This document shows positions 24,899 to 33,162 of a DNA stretch of 64,000 nucleotides, piece after piece. How positions within the stretch are numbered: the stretch's first letter is position 1; each line of letters starts with the position of its first letter. The notes under the pieces are model-generated. The model had not been told where the DNA came from, did not search any database, and was given only the letters and a program-made list of their open reading frames with translations. The stretch comes from Leucobacter sp. Psy1 (GTDB lineage: Bacteria > Actinomycetota > Actinomycetes > Actinomycetales > Microbacteriaceae). The stretch lies in contig NZ_CP083692.1 of assembly GCF_020096995.1 (NCBI RefSeq), forward strand, positions 992,001 to 1,056,000, read 5' to 3'. Both the position numbers and the translations under genes were made by a program.

Positions 24899-25582
24899 CT
24901 ACGCCTGCGCGAACCGCCTGAGGGCTTCGGAGTACTCGGCAGGGCTCCGCCGCGTCGACTCGGTCAGCAGCAGCGATGCGTCGCCGATGATCCTCGTGCC
25001 CGCTCCGCGGCAGGGGATGGTCACGACGCGGGTGAGTCCCGCTTCCCATGCGATGACGAGCGCGTCGAGGGCGAGACGCTCGGGAGAAGCCGAAACACCC
25101 TGAGGTGCCGCGGCGAGTGCCAGACGTTGTTCGCGTTCTGCACGATTCCACTCGTCGAACGCCTTGCCGAGCGATGCCGGCCCGAAATGGTCGGGCCAGG
25201 TCGGACCGGTGTACGCGCGGACCAGCGCGGCACGCTCGTCTGAGCCGACCTGATCCGAGCCGACCTGATCCGAGCCGACCTGATCCGAGCCGACCTGATC
25301 CGAGGCGAGCGCCGCGAAGAGCGCCGGGTCGGGTGGGGCGGCGGCGTGCTGGACCGCGCCCTCCCAGAGAGCCGGCCAGGCCGTCTCCCACTCTGCCCGA
25401 TCCTCGGGCTCGCCGATGCGGGCGGGAGTTCTCGTGAGTCGGGGCGGGCCGCCGGGAGGCGGGTGCAGGCCCCAGGCTTCGCGAACCCACAGCAGCTCGA
25501 TGAGCGGGAACGCGTCATCCTCGATCGTGATGACCATGTCGTGAGGCCAGGGGTTGCCGGGGTCCGGAACGATCCCTCTCAT
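24899..25582 (-). CDS. Hypothetical protein with SDQVG tandem repeat
   Basis: A 227-residue soluble protein without a recognised family. The ends look structured: MVITIEDDAFPLIELLWVREAWGL near the N-terminus and LALDALVIAWEAGLTRVVTIPCRG toward the C-terminus. In the middle, residues about 94-113 are four tandem SDQVG units encoded by a 15-base DNA repeat. No signal peptide or membrane segment is seen. It stands alone between ssuB and the ANTAR gene. Codon bias outside the repeat fits its neighbours, so I believe it is a real gene. Confidence 0.75.
   Translation of the reverse strand: MRGIVPDPGNPWPHDMVITIEDDAFPLIELLWVREAWGLHPPPGGPPRLTRTPARIGEPEDRAEWETAWPALWEGAVQHAAAPPDPALFAALASDQVGSDQVGSDQVGSDQVGSDERAALVRAYTGPTWPDHFGPASLGKAFDEWNRAEREQRLALAAAPQGVSASPERLALDALVIAWEAGLTRVVTIPCRGAGTRIIGDASLLLTESTRRSPAEYSEALRRFAQA
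25251..25310. repeat. 15-bp tandem repeat (about four units) inside a gene
   Basis: TGATCCGAGCCGACC is repeated exactly three times (25251-25295), with a degenerate fourth unit (25296-25310) and a partial unit upstream (25241-25250). The unit is a multiple of three, so copy-number changes keep the reading frame of the gene on the minus strand, where each unit encodes SDQVG. Confidence 0.95.
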
Positions 25583-25755
25583 CTCCCCTCCATTCGCGCT
25601 GCGACCGATCCCAGTATGGCGCAGCTTGCCCGTCCTGTTGCGAAACGTGAACCTTCAGGTAACCGGCATGTTTCGGCTGTTACGTGTCGGTTGCCAGGTG
25701 CTCGGAAAGTGCCGAAGAGCGCGGAAAACCGCCGGATCAGGCCGCTGAGCCTCCC

Positions 25756-25761
25756 TAGGCT
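25756..25761 (+). promoter_or_regulatory. -10 box of leaderless ANTAR regulator gene
   Basis: TAGGCT, six bases before the ATG at 25768, matches the actinobacterial -10 of leaderless genes. It lies in an imperfect dyad (AGCCT-ccct-AGGCT). Confidence 0.5.
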
Positions 25762-25767
25762 GAGCGC

Positions 25768-26412
25768 ATGTCAGCACTCACCCAGCAGCAGCGCACCGCC
25801 TCCGACTCCGCTTCCCGTCCACCCCGTCGCGTCGTCGTCGCCGAGGATGAATCACTGGTTCTCGTCGATGTCGTCGAGTTCTTGAGCGAGAACGGCTTCG
25901 ATGTGGTCGGCCGCGCCTACGACGGCGAATCGGCCGTACGACTCGCGACCGACCTCACCCCCGATCTCGTGCTCATGGACGTCAGCATGCCGCTTCGCGA
26001 CGGTATCAGCGCCACCGAGATCCTCAGCAGGCAGGGCATCGGCCCGGTCGTGCTCATGACGGCGGACGGTCGTCGCGAGTCATATCAGCGAGCGACGACG
26101 GCGGGAGCGCTCGGGTACCTCACGAAGCCGGTGCGACCCGAGGGGCTTCTTCCGGCCATCGAGATCGCGCTCGCGAGGCACCGCCAGATTCGGGGGCTGC
26201 GCTCACAGGCCGCCGAAATGCTCGACCAGCTCGAGTCCCAGGGACTGGTGAACCGGGCGAAGGACGTGCTCATCGAACGCTTCAGCCTCTCGGCGATCGA
26301 GGCGTCGGCGTGGCTCGAGCAGACCGCGGCGGAGCGCGGACTCACCGAGCGTGAGGTCGCTCGCACCATCGTCGACGGGATGAAGCGCAAGTCACGGGGT
26401 CGCAAGCGCTGA
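25768..26412 (+). CDS. ANTAR-domain response regulator
   Basis: A 214-residue two-domain protein: receiver at about 20-140 with acidic pocket EDE, phospho-Asp in LVLMDVSMP, Thr in VLMTADG and Lys in YLTKPVRP, then a coiled segment and an ANTAR RNA-binding domain (about 150-208, NRAKDVLIERFSLSAIEASAWLEQTA). ANTAR proteins bind paired hexaloop hairpins to prevent termination. No kinase is adjacent. Its 3' end overlaps the convergent EamA gene by 21 bases. Confidence 0.92.
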   Translation: MSALTQQQRTASDSASRPPRRVVVAEDESLVLVDVVEFLSENGFDVVGRAYDGESAVRLATDLTPDLVLMDVSMPLRDGISATEILSRQGIGPVVLMTADGRRESYQRATTAGALGYLTKPVRPEGLLPAIEIALARHRQIRGLRSQAAEMLDQLESQGLVNRAKDVLIERFSLSAIEASAWLEQTAAERGLTEREVARTIVDGMKRKSRGRKR

Positions 26413-27294
26413 CACCGCCCGCTTGCGTCGGCCGGGAGCCAGTTGCCCCGCGACCATCGCGGTGAGCGCGACCGCGAATCCGACGAGCTGAATCGCAGTG
26501 AGCGACTCGCCGGCGATGAGCGAGCCGAGAAACGCGGCCGTGAGCGGGGAAAGGATCCCGAGGAGTGCGGTCGCGGTGACGGGAAGCGCACGGATTGCCG
26601 CGAACCAGACGGAGTACGTCAGCAGACCTCCGAGGAGCCCGAGCCAGAGGTAGCCCACCACGGCCCGTGCATCGATCGCGGCGGGAACGCCGTCGATGGC
26701 GAGTGCGGGAACGAGGAGGACGAGGCCGGCTGCGGTGAGCTGCCATCCGGCGAAGCCGAGAGCTGAGACGTGTGCGGGTCGCCCCCATCGCTTCGTGAGT
26801 ACCACTCCGAGCCCCATGGAGAGTGCGCCGCAGAGGCCGGCGGCGATGCCGAGGGGATCCGCGGCGGCGTTCGGTCCGAGGGCAACGAGTGCCACCCCGG
26901 TGACGCCCGCGATGCCCCACGAGATGCGCCAGAGCGAGAGCCGCTCGTGCAGGATCGCGACGGCGAGGATTGCGACGATCAGGGGTTGGGCAGCACCGAG
27001 TGTGGCGGCAATGCCGCCAGGAAGGTGCTGTGCGGCGATGAACAGGAGCGGGAAGAACGCAGCCATGTTCAGGGTGCCCAGCACGAGGCTCTTCCACCAC
27101 CACGAGCCTCGCGGGAGTTGACGAGCGAGCAGGATCGCCAGCAGCCCCGCGGGCAATGCGCGGAGGAGTGCTGAGAAGAGTGGGTGTCCAGGGGGGAGGA
27201 GCTGTGTCGTCACGATGAAGGTCGTGCCCCAGATCATGGGAGCGGTCGCCGCTGCCGCGGTCCAGCCCATTCGGTGAGTAATGGCGGGGGTCAT
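26392..27294 (-). CDS. EamA/RhaT family drug/metabolite transporter
   Basis: A 300-residue membrane protein with ten predicted helices in two EamA halves. MIWGTTFIVTTQLLPPGHPLF and AAQPLIVAILAVAILHERLSLWR end the first half; LLGILSPLTAAFLGSLIAGESL is the matching block in the second. Members export amino acids or metabolites. The start is ATG 27294; a further ATG at 27366 would overlap the LysR promoter. It is divergent from a LysR gene, which probably controls it. Confidence 0.87.
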   Translation of the reverse strand: MTPAITHRMGWTAAAATAPMIWGTTFIVTTQLLPPGHPLFSALLRALPAGLLAILLARQLPRGSWWWKSLVLGTLNMAAFFPLLFIAAQHLPGGIAATLGAAQPLIVAILAVAILHERLSLWRISWGIAGVTGVALVALGPNAAADPLGIAAGLCGALSMGLGVVLTKRWGRPAHVSALGFAGWQLTAAGLVLLVPALAIDGVPAAIDARAVVGYLWLGLLGGLLTYSVWFAAIRALPVTATALLGILSPLTAAFLGSLIAGESLTAIQLVGFAVALTAMVAGQLAPGRRKRAVSALATP

Positions 27295-27339
27295 GGGCCC
27301 AGTCTCGATGCGTCGCAGACATGAATCCAACACATAGTT

Positions 27340-27356
27340 GTCATGGGTTATATGAC
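27340..27356. promoter_or_regulatory. Inverted repeat between EamA and LysR genes
   Basis: GTCAT-GGGTTAT-ATGAC, five-base arms seven apart in the 78-base intergenic region, which is AT-rich for this genome. This is a plausible LysR operator. Confidence 0.45.
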
Positions 27357-27372
27357 GTGTGATCATGCAAGT

Positions 27373-28239
27373 GTGGAACTACAGCAGATGCGGTACGCCG
27401 TGGCCATCGCCGACGAGCGGAGCTTCACTCGTGCGGCCGCCCGATGCCACGTCGTGCAGTCGGCACTGAGTCACCAGATCGCCGCTCTCGAACGCGAGCT
27501 GGGGGTGGCGCTCTTCGCACGGTCGAGTCGACGCGTGGAGGTCACCAGTGCTGGGGAGGCGTTCGTCGCGGCGGCTCGCGAGAGCCTCGAAGCTGCGGAA
27601 CGGGCGAGCGTGGAAGCCGCGGCCGCAGTCGGGTTCGTGCGCGGAGTACTGACGATCGGCATGATTCCGACCGTGACCACGCTCGACCTGGCCGGCGCGC
27701 TCGCCGAGTTCCGTGAGGCGTACCCGCAGGTCAGGGTGCGGGTCAGGGAGGGGAGCAGCGACGAGTTCATGGCGTCGATCGCAGCGGGTGAGATGGACGC
27801 CGCGGTGCTCGGGCTTGCCGAGGCGACCCCGCCGCGCGGTGTCGCCTGGCGAGAGTTGCACCGCGAGCAGCTGGTCGCGGTGCTGAGCGAAGACCACTGT
27901 TCGGCCTCGCGGAGTCGGATGGCGCTCGCGGACCTGACGGACGAGACTTTCGTCGACTTTCCAGCGGGTGCTCCCGGCCGTGCCCAGTCCGATATCGCGT
28001 TCAGCGCAGCGGGTCTGCGTCGTGACGTGGCGTTCGAAGTCATGAGTATCGAGCTCATGCTGGAAATCGTGCGGCGGAATCTCGCCGTGGCCCTGCTCTC
28101 GCCCGCCGTCGTGCCAGGCGACTCCGGTCTCCGCACCGTGTCGTTGGACGACGGGCCCCGCCGTATCGAGTACCTCGCGTGGAGTGATTTCAACCCCTCG
28201 CCGGCCGCACGAGCCTTCCTCGACGGGCTGCGTCAGTGA
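27373..28239 (+). CDS. LysR-family transcriptional regulator
   Basis: A 288-residue LysR protein: winged helix at about 1-60 (AIADERSFTRAAARCHVVQSALSHQIAALE region), linker helix, and a two-lobed effector domain opening with LTIGMIPTVT. I chose GTG 27373 because VELQQMRYAVAIADE is the usual LysR start; ATGs at 27343 and 27352 would place the operator inside the gene. It probably regulates the divergent EamA transporter. It overlaps the next gene, on the other strand, by 7 bases. Confidence 0.88.
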   Translation: MELQQMRYAVAIADERSFTRAAARCHVVQSALSHQIAALERELGVALFARSSRRVEVTSAGEAFVAAARESLEAAERASVEAAAAVGFVRGVLTIGMIPTVTTLDLAGALAEFREAYPQVRVRVREGSSDEFMASIAAGEMDAAVLGLAEATPPRGVAWRELHREQLVAVLSEDHCSASRSRMALADLTDETFVDFPAGAPGRAQSDIAFSAAGLRRDVAFEVMSIELMLEIVRRNLAVALLSPAVVPGDSGLRTVSLDDGPRRIEYLAWSDFNPSPAARAFLDGLRQ

Positions 28240-28814
28240 TCGCTCGGGCGCGCCCACTCGGCATTGTCGAGTGAAATCTCTTCGGTCATGTCGGTGAGGA
28301 AGCGTGTCACCACATCGCGTTCGCTGCTGGTGAGTCGAGCCGCAGCATGAAATCGCCTGGCCTGGTGGCGCCCCACCGACTCCCGTGCGGAGGCCTCGGT
28401 TTCCGGAGTGATCTCGATCATGAACGCGCGCCGGTCTTGCGGGTGCAGGCGGCGCACGATGTGATTGCCGCGTTCGAGCCGATTGAGCAGCTTCGTCGTC
28501 GATGCCGCTGAGATGCGCAGGTGCGCGGCGAGAACGCTGGGGGTCACGATCTGCCCCTGACGTTTCGCGACGATGAGGTAATGCAGGGCTCTCATGTCTT
28601 GGTCGCTGAGGTTCATGTATTTGCGCGACGCCTCCGAGAGGAGGAGTTCGGCTTCTCGCAGACGAGCCAGCGTGTTCATCAGTTGGGAGATCCCTGCGAG
28701 ATCGTTCTCGTCGAGTTCGGGGTGCTCGCTCTCGATGCCGGTTCCGGTGGCGTCGAGTCGATAGAGGTTTCGCGTCACGCCGTTGTCACCGCGTCGCGCC
28801 TCAGTCGAATCCAT
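28233..28814 (-). CDS. MarR-family regulator of the carotenoid operon (CrtR-like)
   Basis: A 193-residue MarR protein: winged helix near 85-150 (SVLAAHLRISAASTTKLLNRLERGNHIVRRLHPQDRR region), dimer helices on both sides, and a longer N-terminal lead than most. In Corynebacterium glutamicum, a MarR protein (CrtR) divergent from crtE represses the operon and responds to geranylgeranyl diphosphate; the layout here is the same, so I infer the same role. TACAAT (28821-28826) lies six bases before ATG 28814, indicating a leaderless mRNA and ruling out ATG 28829. Confidence 0.85.
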   Translation of the reverse strand: MDSTEARRGDNGVTRNLYRLDATGTGIESEHPELDENDLAGISQLMNTLARLREAELLLSEASRKYMNLSDQDMRALHYLIVAKRQGQIVTPSVLAAHLRISAASTTKLLNRLERGNHIVRRLHPQDRRAFMIEITPETEASARESVGRHQARRFHAAARLTSSERDVVTRFLTDMTEEISLDNAEWARPSDH

Positions 28815-28820
28815 GGGCCG

Positions 28821-28826
28821 ATTGTA
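28821..28826 (-). promoter_or_regulatory. -10 box of the MarR (CrtR-like) gene
   Basis: TACAAT on the minus strand, 5 of 6 to consensus, six bases before ATG 28814. Confidence 0.5.
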
Positions 28827-28861
28827 CATTTTTCTACACCAAATAGGAATATAGTATCCAA

Positions 28862-28878
28862 AAGTAAACTGTCTACTT
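28862..28878. promoter_or_regulatory. Candidate operator in the MarR/idi intergenic region
   Basis: AAGTA-AACTGTC-TACTT, five-base arms seven apart. An imperfect dyad GGAATAT/AGTATCC lies about 10 bases to its left. This 112-base divergent region is strongly AT-rich for the genome. Confidence 0.45.
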
Positions 28879-28926
28879 CACGCTATATTAGAGTGGATTG
28901 ACCACCCTGAAGACGAAGGAGCCCTC

Positions 28927-29478
28927 ATGGCGAGATCCCCCGAGCTGTTGGTGCTCCTCGACTCAGACGGCACGCCGATCGGTCGCCGAGAGAAGCACGA
29001 GGTGCACGGCTTCGATACGCCGCTGCATCTCGCGTTCTCCTGCTACCTGCTCGACGACGACGGTAAGGTGCTGGTCACGCGACGTGCACTCGAGAAGCAG
29101 GCATGGCCCGGAGTGTGGACGAACAGCTTCTGCGGTCACCCCGCGCCAGGCGAGCCTATGGAGGCCGCGATCCGACGACGAGCTCAGCAGGAGCTCGGCG
29201 CTGAGATCGATGAGGTCCGGGAGCGCCTGCCCGACTTCCGCTATCGGGCGGTCGACGCGAGCGGCATCGTTGAAAACGAGATCTGCCCCGTGTACACCGC
29301 GGTGGTCAGCGGCAGCGTGAACCCTGAGCCGAACGAGGTCGTCGAATGGGAGTGGGTGGACCCCGAAGTGCTCCTGCGCTCGGTCACCGGCACCCCTTTC
29401 GCTTTCAGCCCCTGGCTGCGCGAGCAGCTCCCGAGTCTGATCGAGCGGTCGGCCTTTACCGGGGCGGGAGTCGTATGA
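28927..29478 (+). CDS. idi: Isopentenyl-diphosphate delta-isomerase, type 1
   Basis: A 183-residue Nudix-fold isomerase that interconverts IPP and DMAPP. Catalytic Cys69 lies in NSFCGHP and the acid-base Glu116 in ENEICPV. Metal ligands include the His residues of REKHEVHGFDTPLHLAF. AAGGAG precedes the ATG. First gene of the idi-crtE-crtB-crtI-crtEb operon, joined to crtE by an ATGA overlap. It balances the C5 pool for C40 and C50 synthesis. Confidence 0.95.
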   Translation: MARSPELLVLLDSDGTPIGRREKHEVHGFDTPLHLAFSCYLLDDDGKVLVTRRALEKQAWPGVWTNSFCGHPAPGEPMEAAIRRRAQQELGAEIDEVRERLPDFRYRAVDASGIVENEICPVYTAVVSGSVNPEPNEVVEWEWVDPEVLLRSVTGTPFAFSPWLREQLPSLIERSAFTGAGVV

Positions 29479-30611
29479 GTACGGTGACGGACCACGACGA
29501 AAGCGCGACGATCGAGCAGGAGATCCACGAGCAGATCCGGGAACTCCTGGATCCGCCGAACGCCGGTCCGATGTCAGGACTGCTCTCGCCGGCACCCCAA
29601 GTGGCTCAGGCGCTCAGACTCGCGACGCACTGCATCGCGGGAGGGAAAATGCTCCGCCCGCGCCTGCTCCTGGGCGCCTTCGACAGCCTCGGACGCGACC
29701 ATGTCTCCACAGGACAGGAGTCTTCTGGCGTTCGCCCGCCGTCAGTGCTGCGCCTGGCGGCCGCCATCGAACTGCTGCACTTCTCCTTCCTCTTGCACGA
29801 CGACGTGATCGATGAAGATCTCTTCAGAAGAGGTCAGCGGAACCTCGTCGGCCGCATCCTGGACCAGGCCGGCGGAAGCGACGCCGACACCGGACATCCT
29901 TCACGGGATCGCCCGCTGCACTGGGCCAGAACGAACGGAATCCTCATCGGTAACCTGATGCTCACGTCGGCGCACCAGGTGTTCGCACGACAGTCACTGC
30001 GTCTCGACGACGCCGAGCGATTGCTCGACCTGTTCGACATTGCCGTCTCGGAATCGGTCGTCGGGGAACTCTGCGATGTCGGACTCAGCGATGGCGTGAT
30101 CGCCTCGGACCTGAGTACCGTGCTCGAGATGACCCGGATGAAGACGGCGACCTACACCTTCGAACTCCCGTTGCGGACGGCGGCTGTCCTGGCCGGGGCG
30201 AGCATCCAGGTCGAGGAGGCCCTCGGCCAAGTCGGCCGGCATCTCGGCGTGGCATTTCAGCTGCAGGACGACCTGCTCTCCGCGTTCGGCAGTGCCAGCG
30301 AGCACGGGAAGGATTCGTTCTCCGACTTCCGTGAGGGCAAAGAGACTGCGCTCATCGCTTACGCCCGGATGACCTCGTTCTGGCCGTCCATCGAACCTCT
30401 CCTCGGCGCACCCGGTTTTACCGACGTAGACGGGATCGCGATCCGTCGTATGCTCGTCGACTGCGGTGCAGAGGCATTCATCCGGTCGATGGTCGAGGAT
30501 CAGGTCCGTACCGCACTGGATGGGCTCTCGCGAGAGGATGGTGTCGTACCGACCGCGACCGCGCAGTGGGTCGCACGTATGGTGGATACGCTCGAGGGGA
30601 GGACGGCGTGA
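29475..30611 (+). CDS. crtE: Geranylgeranyl diphosphate synthase
   Basis: A 378-residue all-alpha trans-prenyltransferase. First aspartate-rich motif DDVIDED in LLHDDVIDEDLFRRG; the second reads DDLLS in FQLQDDLLSAFG, with Ser where DDxxD has its last Asp, a variant I believe other actinobacterial CrtE proteins share. GGKMLRPRLLL is the substrate-binding block. Start at 29475 in ATGA overlap with idi. It supplies C20 diphosphate to crtB. Confidence 0.92.
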   Translation: MSTVTDHDESATIEQEIHEQIRELLDPPNAGPMSGLLSPAPQVAQALRLATHCIAGGKMLRPRLLLGAFDSLGRDHVSTGQESSGVRPPSVLRLAAAIELLHFSFLLHDDVIDEDLFRRGQRNLVGRILDQAGGSDADTGHPSRDRPLHWARTNGILIGNLMLTSAHQVFARQSLRLDDAERLLDLFDIAVSESVVGELCDVGLSDGVIASDLSTVLEMTRMKTATYTFELPLRTAAVLAGASIQVEEALGQVGRHLGVAFQLQDDLLSAFGSASEHGKDSFSDFREGKETALIAYARMTSFWPSIEPLLGAPGFTDVDGIAIRRMLVDCGAEAFIRSMVEDQVRTALDGLSREDGVVPTATAQWVARMVDTLEGRTA

Positions 30612-31546
30612 GACGGACGCTCGCAAAGCTCGACCCGCTCGAGCGGTACTCCGCCGCGTCCGAGCGCGCGGCCGGACGCATCATCGCCGCGTACTCGACC
30701 TCGTTCGGACTGGCGACGCGGCTGCTCGGCCCGCGGCATCGGACCCACGTGCGCAACATCTACGCGCTCGTGCGGGTCGCCGACGAGCTCGTGGATGGGG
30801 TGGCCGCAGAGGCAATGGTCGATGCGGAGGTGCAGCGGACCATGCTCGATGAGCTCGAGGCCGACGTGGAGCAAGCGCTCCGAACCGGCTACAGCAGCAA
30901 CCCGATCGTGCACGCGTTTGGCAGGACCGCTCGTGCGGCCGGAATCGACGCTTCGCTCACCGGCCCGTTCTTCGCCTCCATGCGCACGGACCTCCGCGTC
31001 GCTGGTTCGCCCGGGCGAGACGTGACAACGGAAGGCGGCGCTCCGGCCCCGAAGGAGTTCGACGCCGGAGCGCACGCCGAATACGTCTACGGTTCGGCCG
31101 AGGTGGTCGGTCTGATGTGCCTGAGGGTCTTCCTGCGAGACGAGCAGATCTCGAGCGCCCAGTCGGCCCGGCTCGAATACGGGGCTCGACGGCTCGGCGC
31201 CGCCTTCCAGAACGTCAACTTCCTCCGCGATCTCGCCGACGACACGGACCGACTGGGGCGCAGTTACCTCACCGCAGGAGAAGAGATGACACCCGAGCGG
31301 CAGGCCGAGTGGATCACGACGATCCGTGCGCAGCTCGGTGATGCCGAAGCTGTCCTCCCCGAATTGCCCCGCGACGCGCGCGTCGCCGTCGGGTGCGCAT
31401 ACCGACTGTTCGCGAAGCTGACGGATAGGCTCGCCGAGACCCCCGCCGAGCAGTTGCGCACCCGTCGGGTGCGCGTCGCCGACCCCGTGAAGGCGGTTCT
31501 GGTGCTGCGATCGGCTCTCGACGCGCGGAAGTCGGCCAACGCATGA
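30608..31546 (+). CDS. crtB: Phytoene synthase
   Basis: A 312-residue squalene/phytoene synthase-fold enzyme that condenses two GGPP to phytoene. STSFGLATRLLGP opens the active site; the Asp-rich motifs are DELVD (near residue 60) and RDLADDTDRLGRSYL. GTG start at 30608 overlaps the crtE stop (GTGA). Joined to crtI by ATGA. Confidence 0.93.
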   Translation: MRRTLAKLDPLERYSAASERAAGRIIAAYSTSFGLATRLLGPRHRTHVRNIYALVRVADELVDGVAAEAMVDAEVQRTMLDELEADVEQALRTGYSSNPIVHAFGRTARAAGIDASLTGPFFASMRTDLRVAGSPGRDVTTEGGAPAPKEFDAGAHAEYVYGSAEVVGLMCLRVFLRDEQISSAQSARLEYGARRLGAAFQNVNFLRDLADDTDRLGRSYLTAGEEMTPERQAEWITTIRAQLGDAEAVLPELPRDARVAVGCAYRLFAKLTDRLAETPAEQLRTRRVRVADPVKAVLVLRSALDARKSANA

Positions 31547-33162
31547 CGCGCACCGTGGTCATCGGGGGCGGGATCGCCGGTCTGGCGACCGCAGCGCTGC
31601 TCGCGCGCGAGGGGCACCAGGTCCGACTGCTCGAGCAGAACGAACGGGTCGGCGGGCGGGCGGGCACGCTGGAACGGGACGGGTTCCGGTTCGACACCGG
31701 ACCATCGTGGTATCTGATGCCGAGCGTCTTCGAGCACTTCTTCGCGCTGCTCGGCACAACGGCCGAGGAGCAGCTCGACCTGCGCATGCTGGATCCCGGC
31801 TATCGGGTCTATGGGGAACCCGACCCTTCCGGTGGCGCGCGCGGGATCACCGTGCCGCACGGGATCGACCGTGTCGTCGACCTCTTCGAGCGGGTGGAGC
31901 CGGGCAGCGGCCCTGTGCTCCGCGAGTATCTGCAGTCCGCGGCCCACGCCTCGGACATGGCAGAGCGCTACTTCCTGTACAACCCGTTCACCCGCCTCGG
32001 GGCCGTCGCGATTCCCGAGGTGCTTCGAGCTGCCCCGCAACTGATCCGTCTGCTCGGTTCCTCGCTCGAGCGCTTCGTCGCGCGGCGGTTCCGCAATCCG
32101 TTGCTCCGGCAGATTCTCGGGTATCCCGCGGTGTTCCTCGGTACAGATCCGCGCCGCGCTCCCGCGATGTATCACCTCATGAGCGGCCTCGATCTCGACG
32201 AGGGCGTGCAGTATCCGATGGGCGGGTTCTGGGGGATCGTCGAGCGGCTCGAGGCGCTCGCCCGCGAGGCAGGCGTCGAGATCGTGACCGGGGCGCGCGT
32301 CACGGAGATACTCACACGACGCAGCGGATCAGGGCTCACCGTCAGCGGAGTGCGTTGGCAGGATCAGCACGGTGGCACCGCTGGCGGGCCCGGGGCGCTG
32401 CACATCGAGCACGCGAATCTCGTGGTGTCCGGAGCAGACCTGCACCACACCGAGACGGAACTGCTCCCGCCGGCCGCGCGGAGTACTCCGGAGCGCGTCT
32501 GGCAGAGGACCGAGAGCGGGCCCGGGGCCGTGCTCGTGCTCCTCGGAGTGCGGGGGGAGATCCCGCAGCTCGAGCACCACTCGCTGTTCTTCACGCGGGA
32601 TTGGAACGCGAACTTCGACGCCATCTTCGGGGACGACGCTCACGTGCCCGATCCGGCGTCGCTCTACGTCTGCCGGCCGAGCGCGACCGATCCGCACGTC
32701 GCGCCCGCCGGGCACGAGAACCTCTTCGTGCTGATCCCGGTGCCGGCTGACACGACGATCGGCAGTGGCGGACCGGACGGTGCCGGTGATGACGCGGTCG
32801 AACGCGCGGCCGATGCCGCGATCCAGCAGATCGCCTCGTGGGCGGGAATCCCGGATCTCGCCGAGCGGATCGTCGTGCGGCACACCATCGGTCCCGAGGA
32901 TTTCGCACGAGACTACGCGTCCTGGCGAGGTGGCATGCTCGGGCCGGCGCACGTGCTCAGGCAGAGTGCGATGTTCCGTGCGCAGAACGCGTCGAAGCGG
33001 GTCGACGGACTCTTCTACGCGGGTGCGACGACGGCCCCGGGAGTCGGAGTGCCGATGTGCCTCATCAGCGCCGAACTCGTGCTCAAACGCATTCGCGGCG
33101 ATCACTCGCCAGGGCCCACGGCGCCGCGGGAAGCGCGCAGTGCAGCCGAGGCGTCGCAATGA
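31543..33162 (+). CDS. crtI: Phytoene desaturase
   Basis: A 539-residue FAD enzyme that desaturates phytoene to lycopene. Dinucleotide fold VVIGGGIAGLATAALLAREG at the N-terminus and the C-terminal FYAGATTAPGVGVPMCL block fit CrtI; CrtI proteins run about 490-550 residues. GGRAGTLERDGFRFDTGPSW is a family signature. Overlaps both neighbours by four bases. The operon has one desaturase, so lycopene is the likely C40 endpoint. Confidence 0.94.
   Translation: MTRTVVIGGGIAGLATAALLAREGHQVRLLEQNERVGGRAGTLERDGFRFDTGPSWYLMPSVFEHFFALLGTTAEEQLDLRMLDPGYRVYGEPDPSGGARGITVPHGIDRVVDLFERVEPGSGPVLREYLQSAAHASDMAERYFLYNPFTRLGAVAIPEVLRAAPQLIRLLGSSLERFVARRFRNPLLRQILGYPAVFLGTDPRRAPAMYHLMSGLDLDEGVQYPMGGFWGIVERLEALAREAGVEIVTGARVTEILTRRSGSGLTVSGVRWQDQHGGTAGGPGALHIEHANLVVSGADLHHTETELLPPAARSTPERVWQRTESGPGAVLVLLGVRGEIPQLEHHSLFFTRDWNANFDAIFGDDAHVPDPASLYVCRPSATDPHVAPAGHENLFVLIPVPADTTIGSGGPDGAGDDAVERAADAAIQQIASWAGIPDLAERIVVRHTIGPEDFARDYASWRGGMLGPAHVLRQSAMFRAQNASKRVDGLFYAGATTAPGVGVPMCLISAELVLKRIRGDHSPGPTAPREARSAAEASQ

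Noticed and set aside
25241-25310. CRISPR-like array
   Set aside because: Units are directly adjacent without spacers, and are 15 bases long. This is a minisatellite within a gene.
25105-25437. Plus-strand SRPDP-repeat protein
   Set aside because: A shadow of the minisatellite in the minus-strand gene, with no Shine-Dalgarno and a Pro/Arg-rich composition.
32838-33158. Extended N-terminus of the lycopene elongase gene
   Set aside because: It would overlap crtI by over 300 bases in another frame; all neighbours overlap by four bases only, and the UbiA fold starts after 33159.
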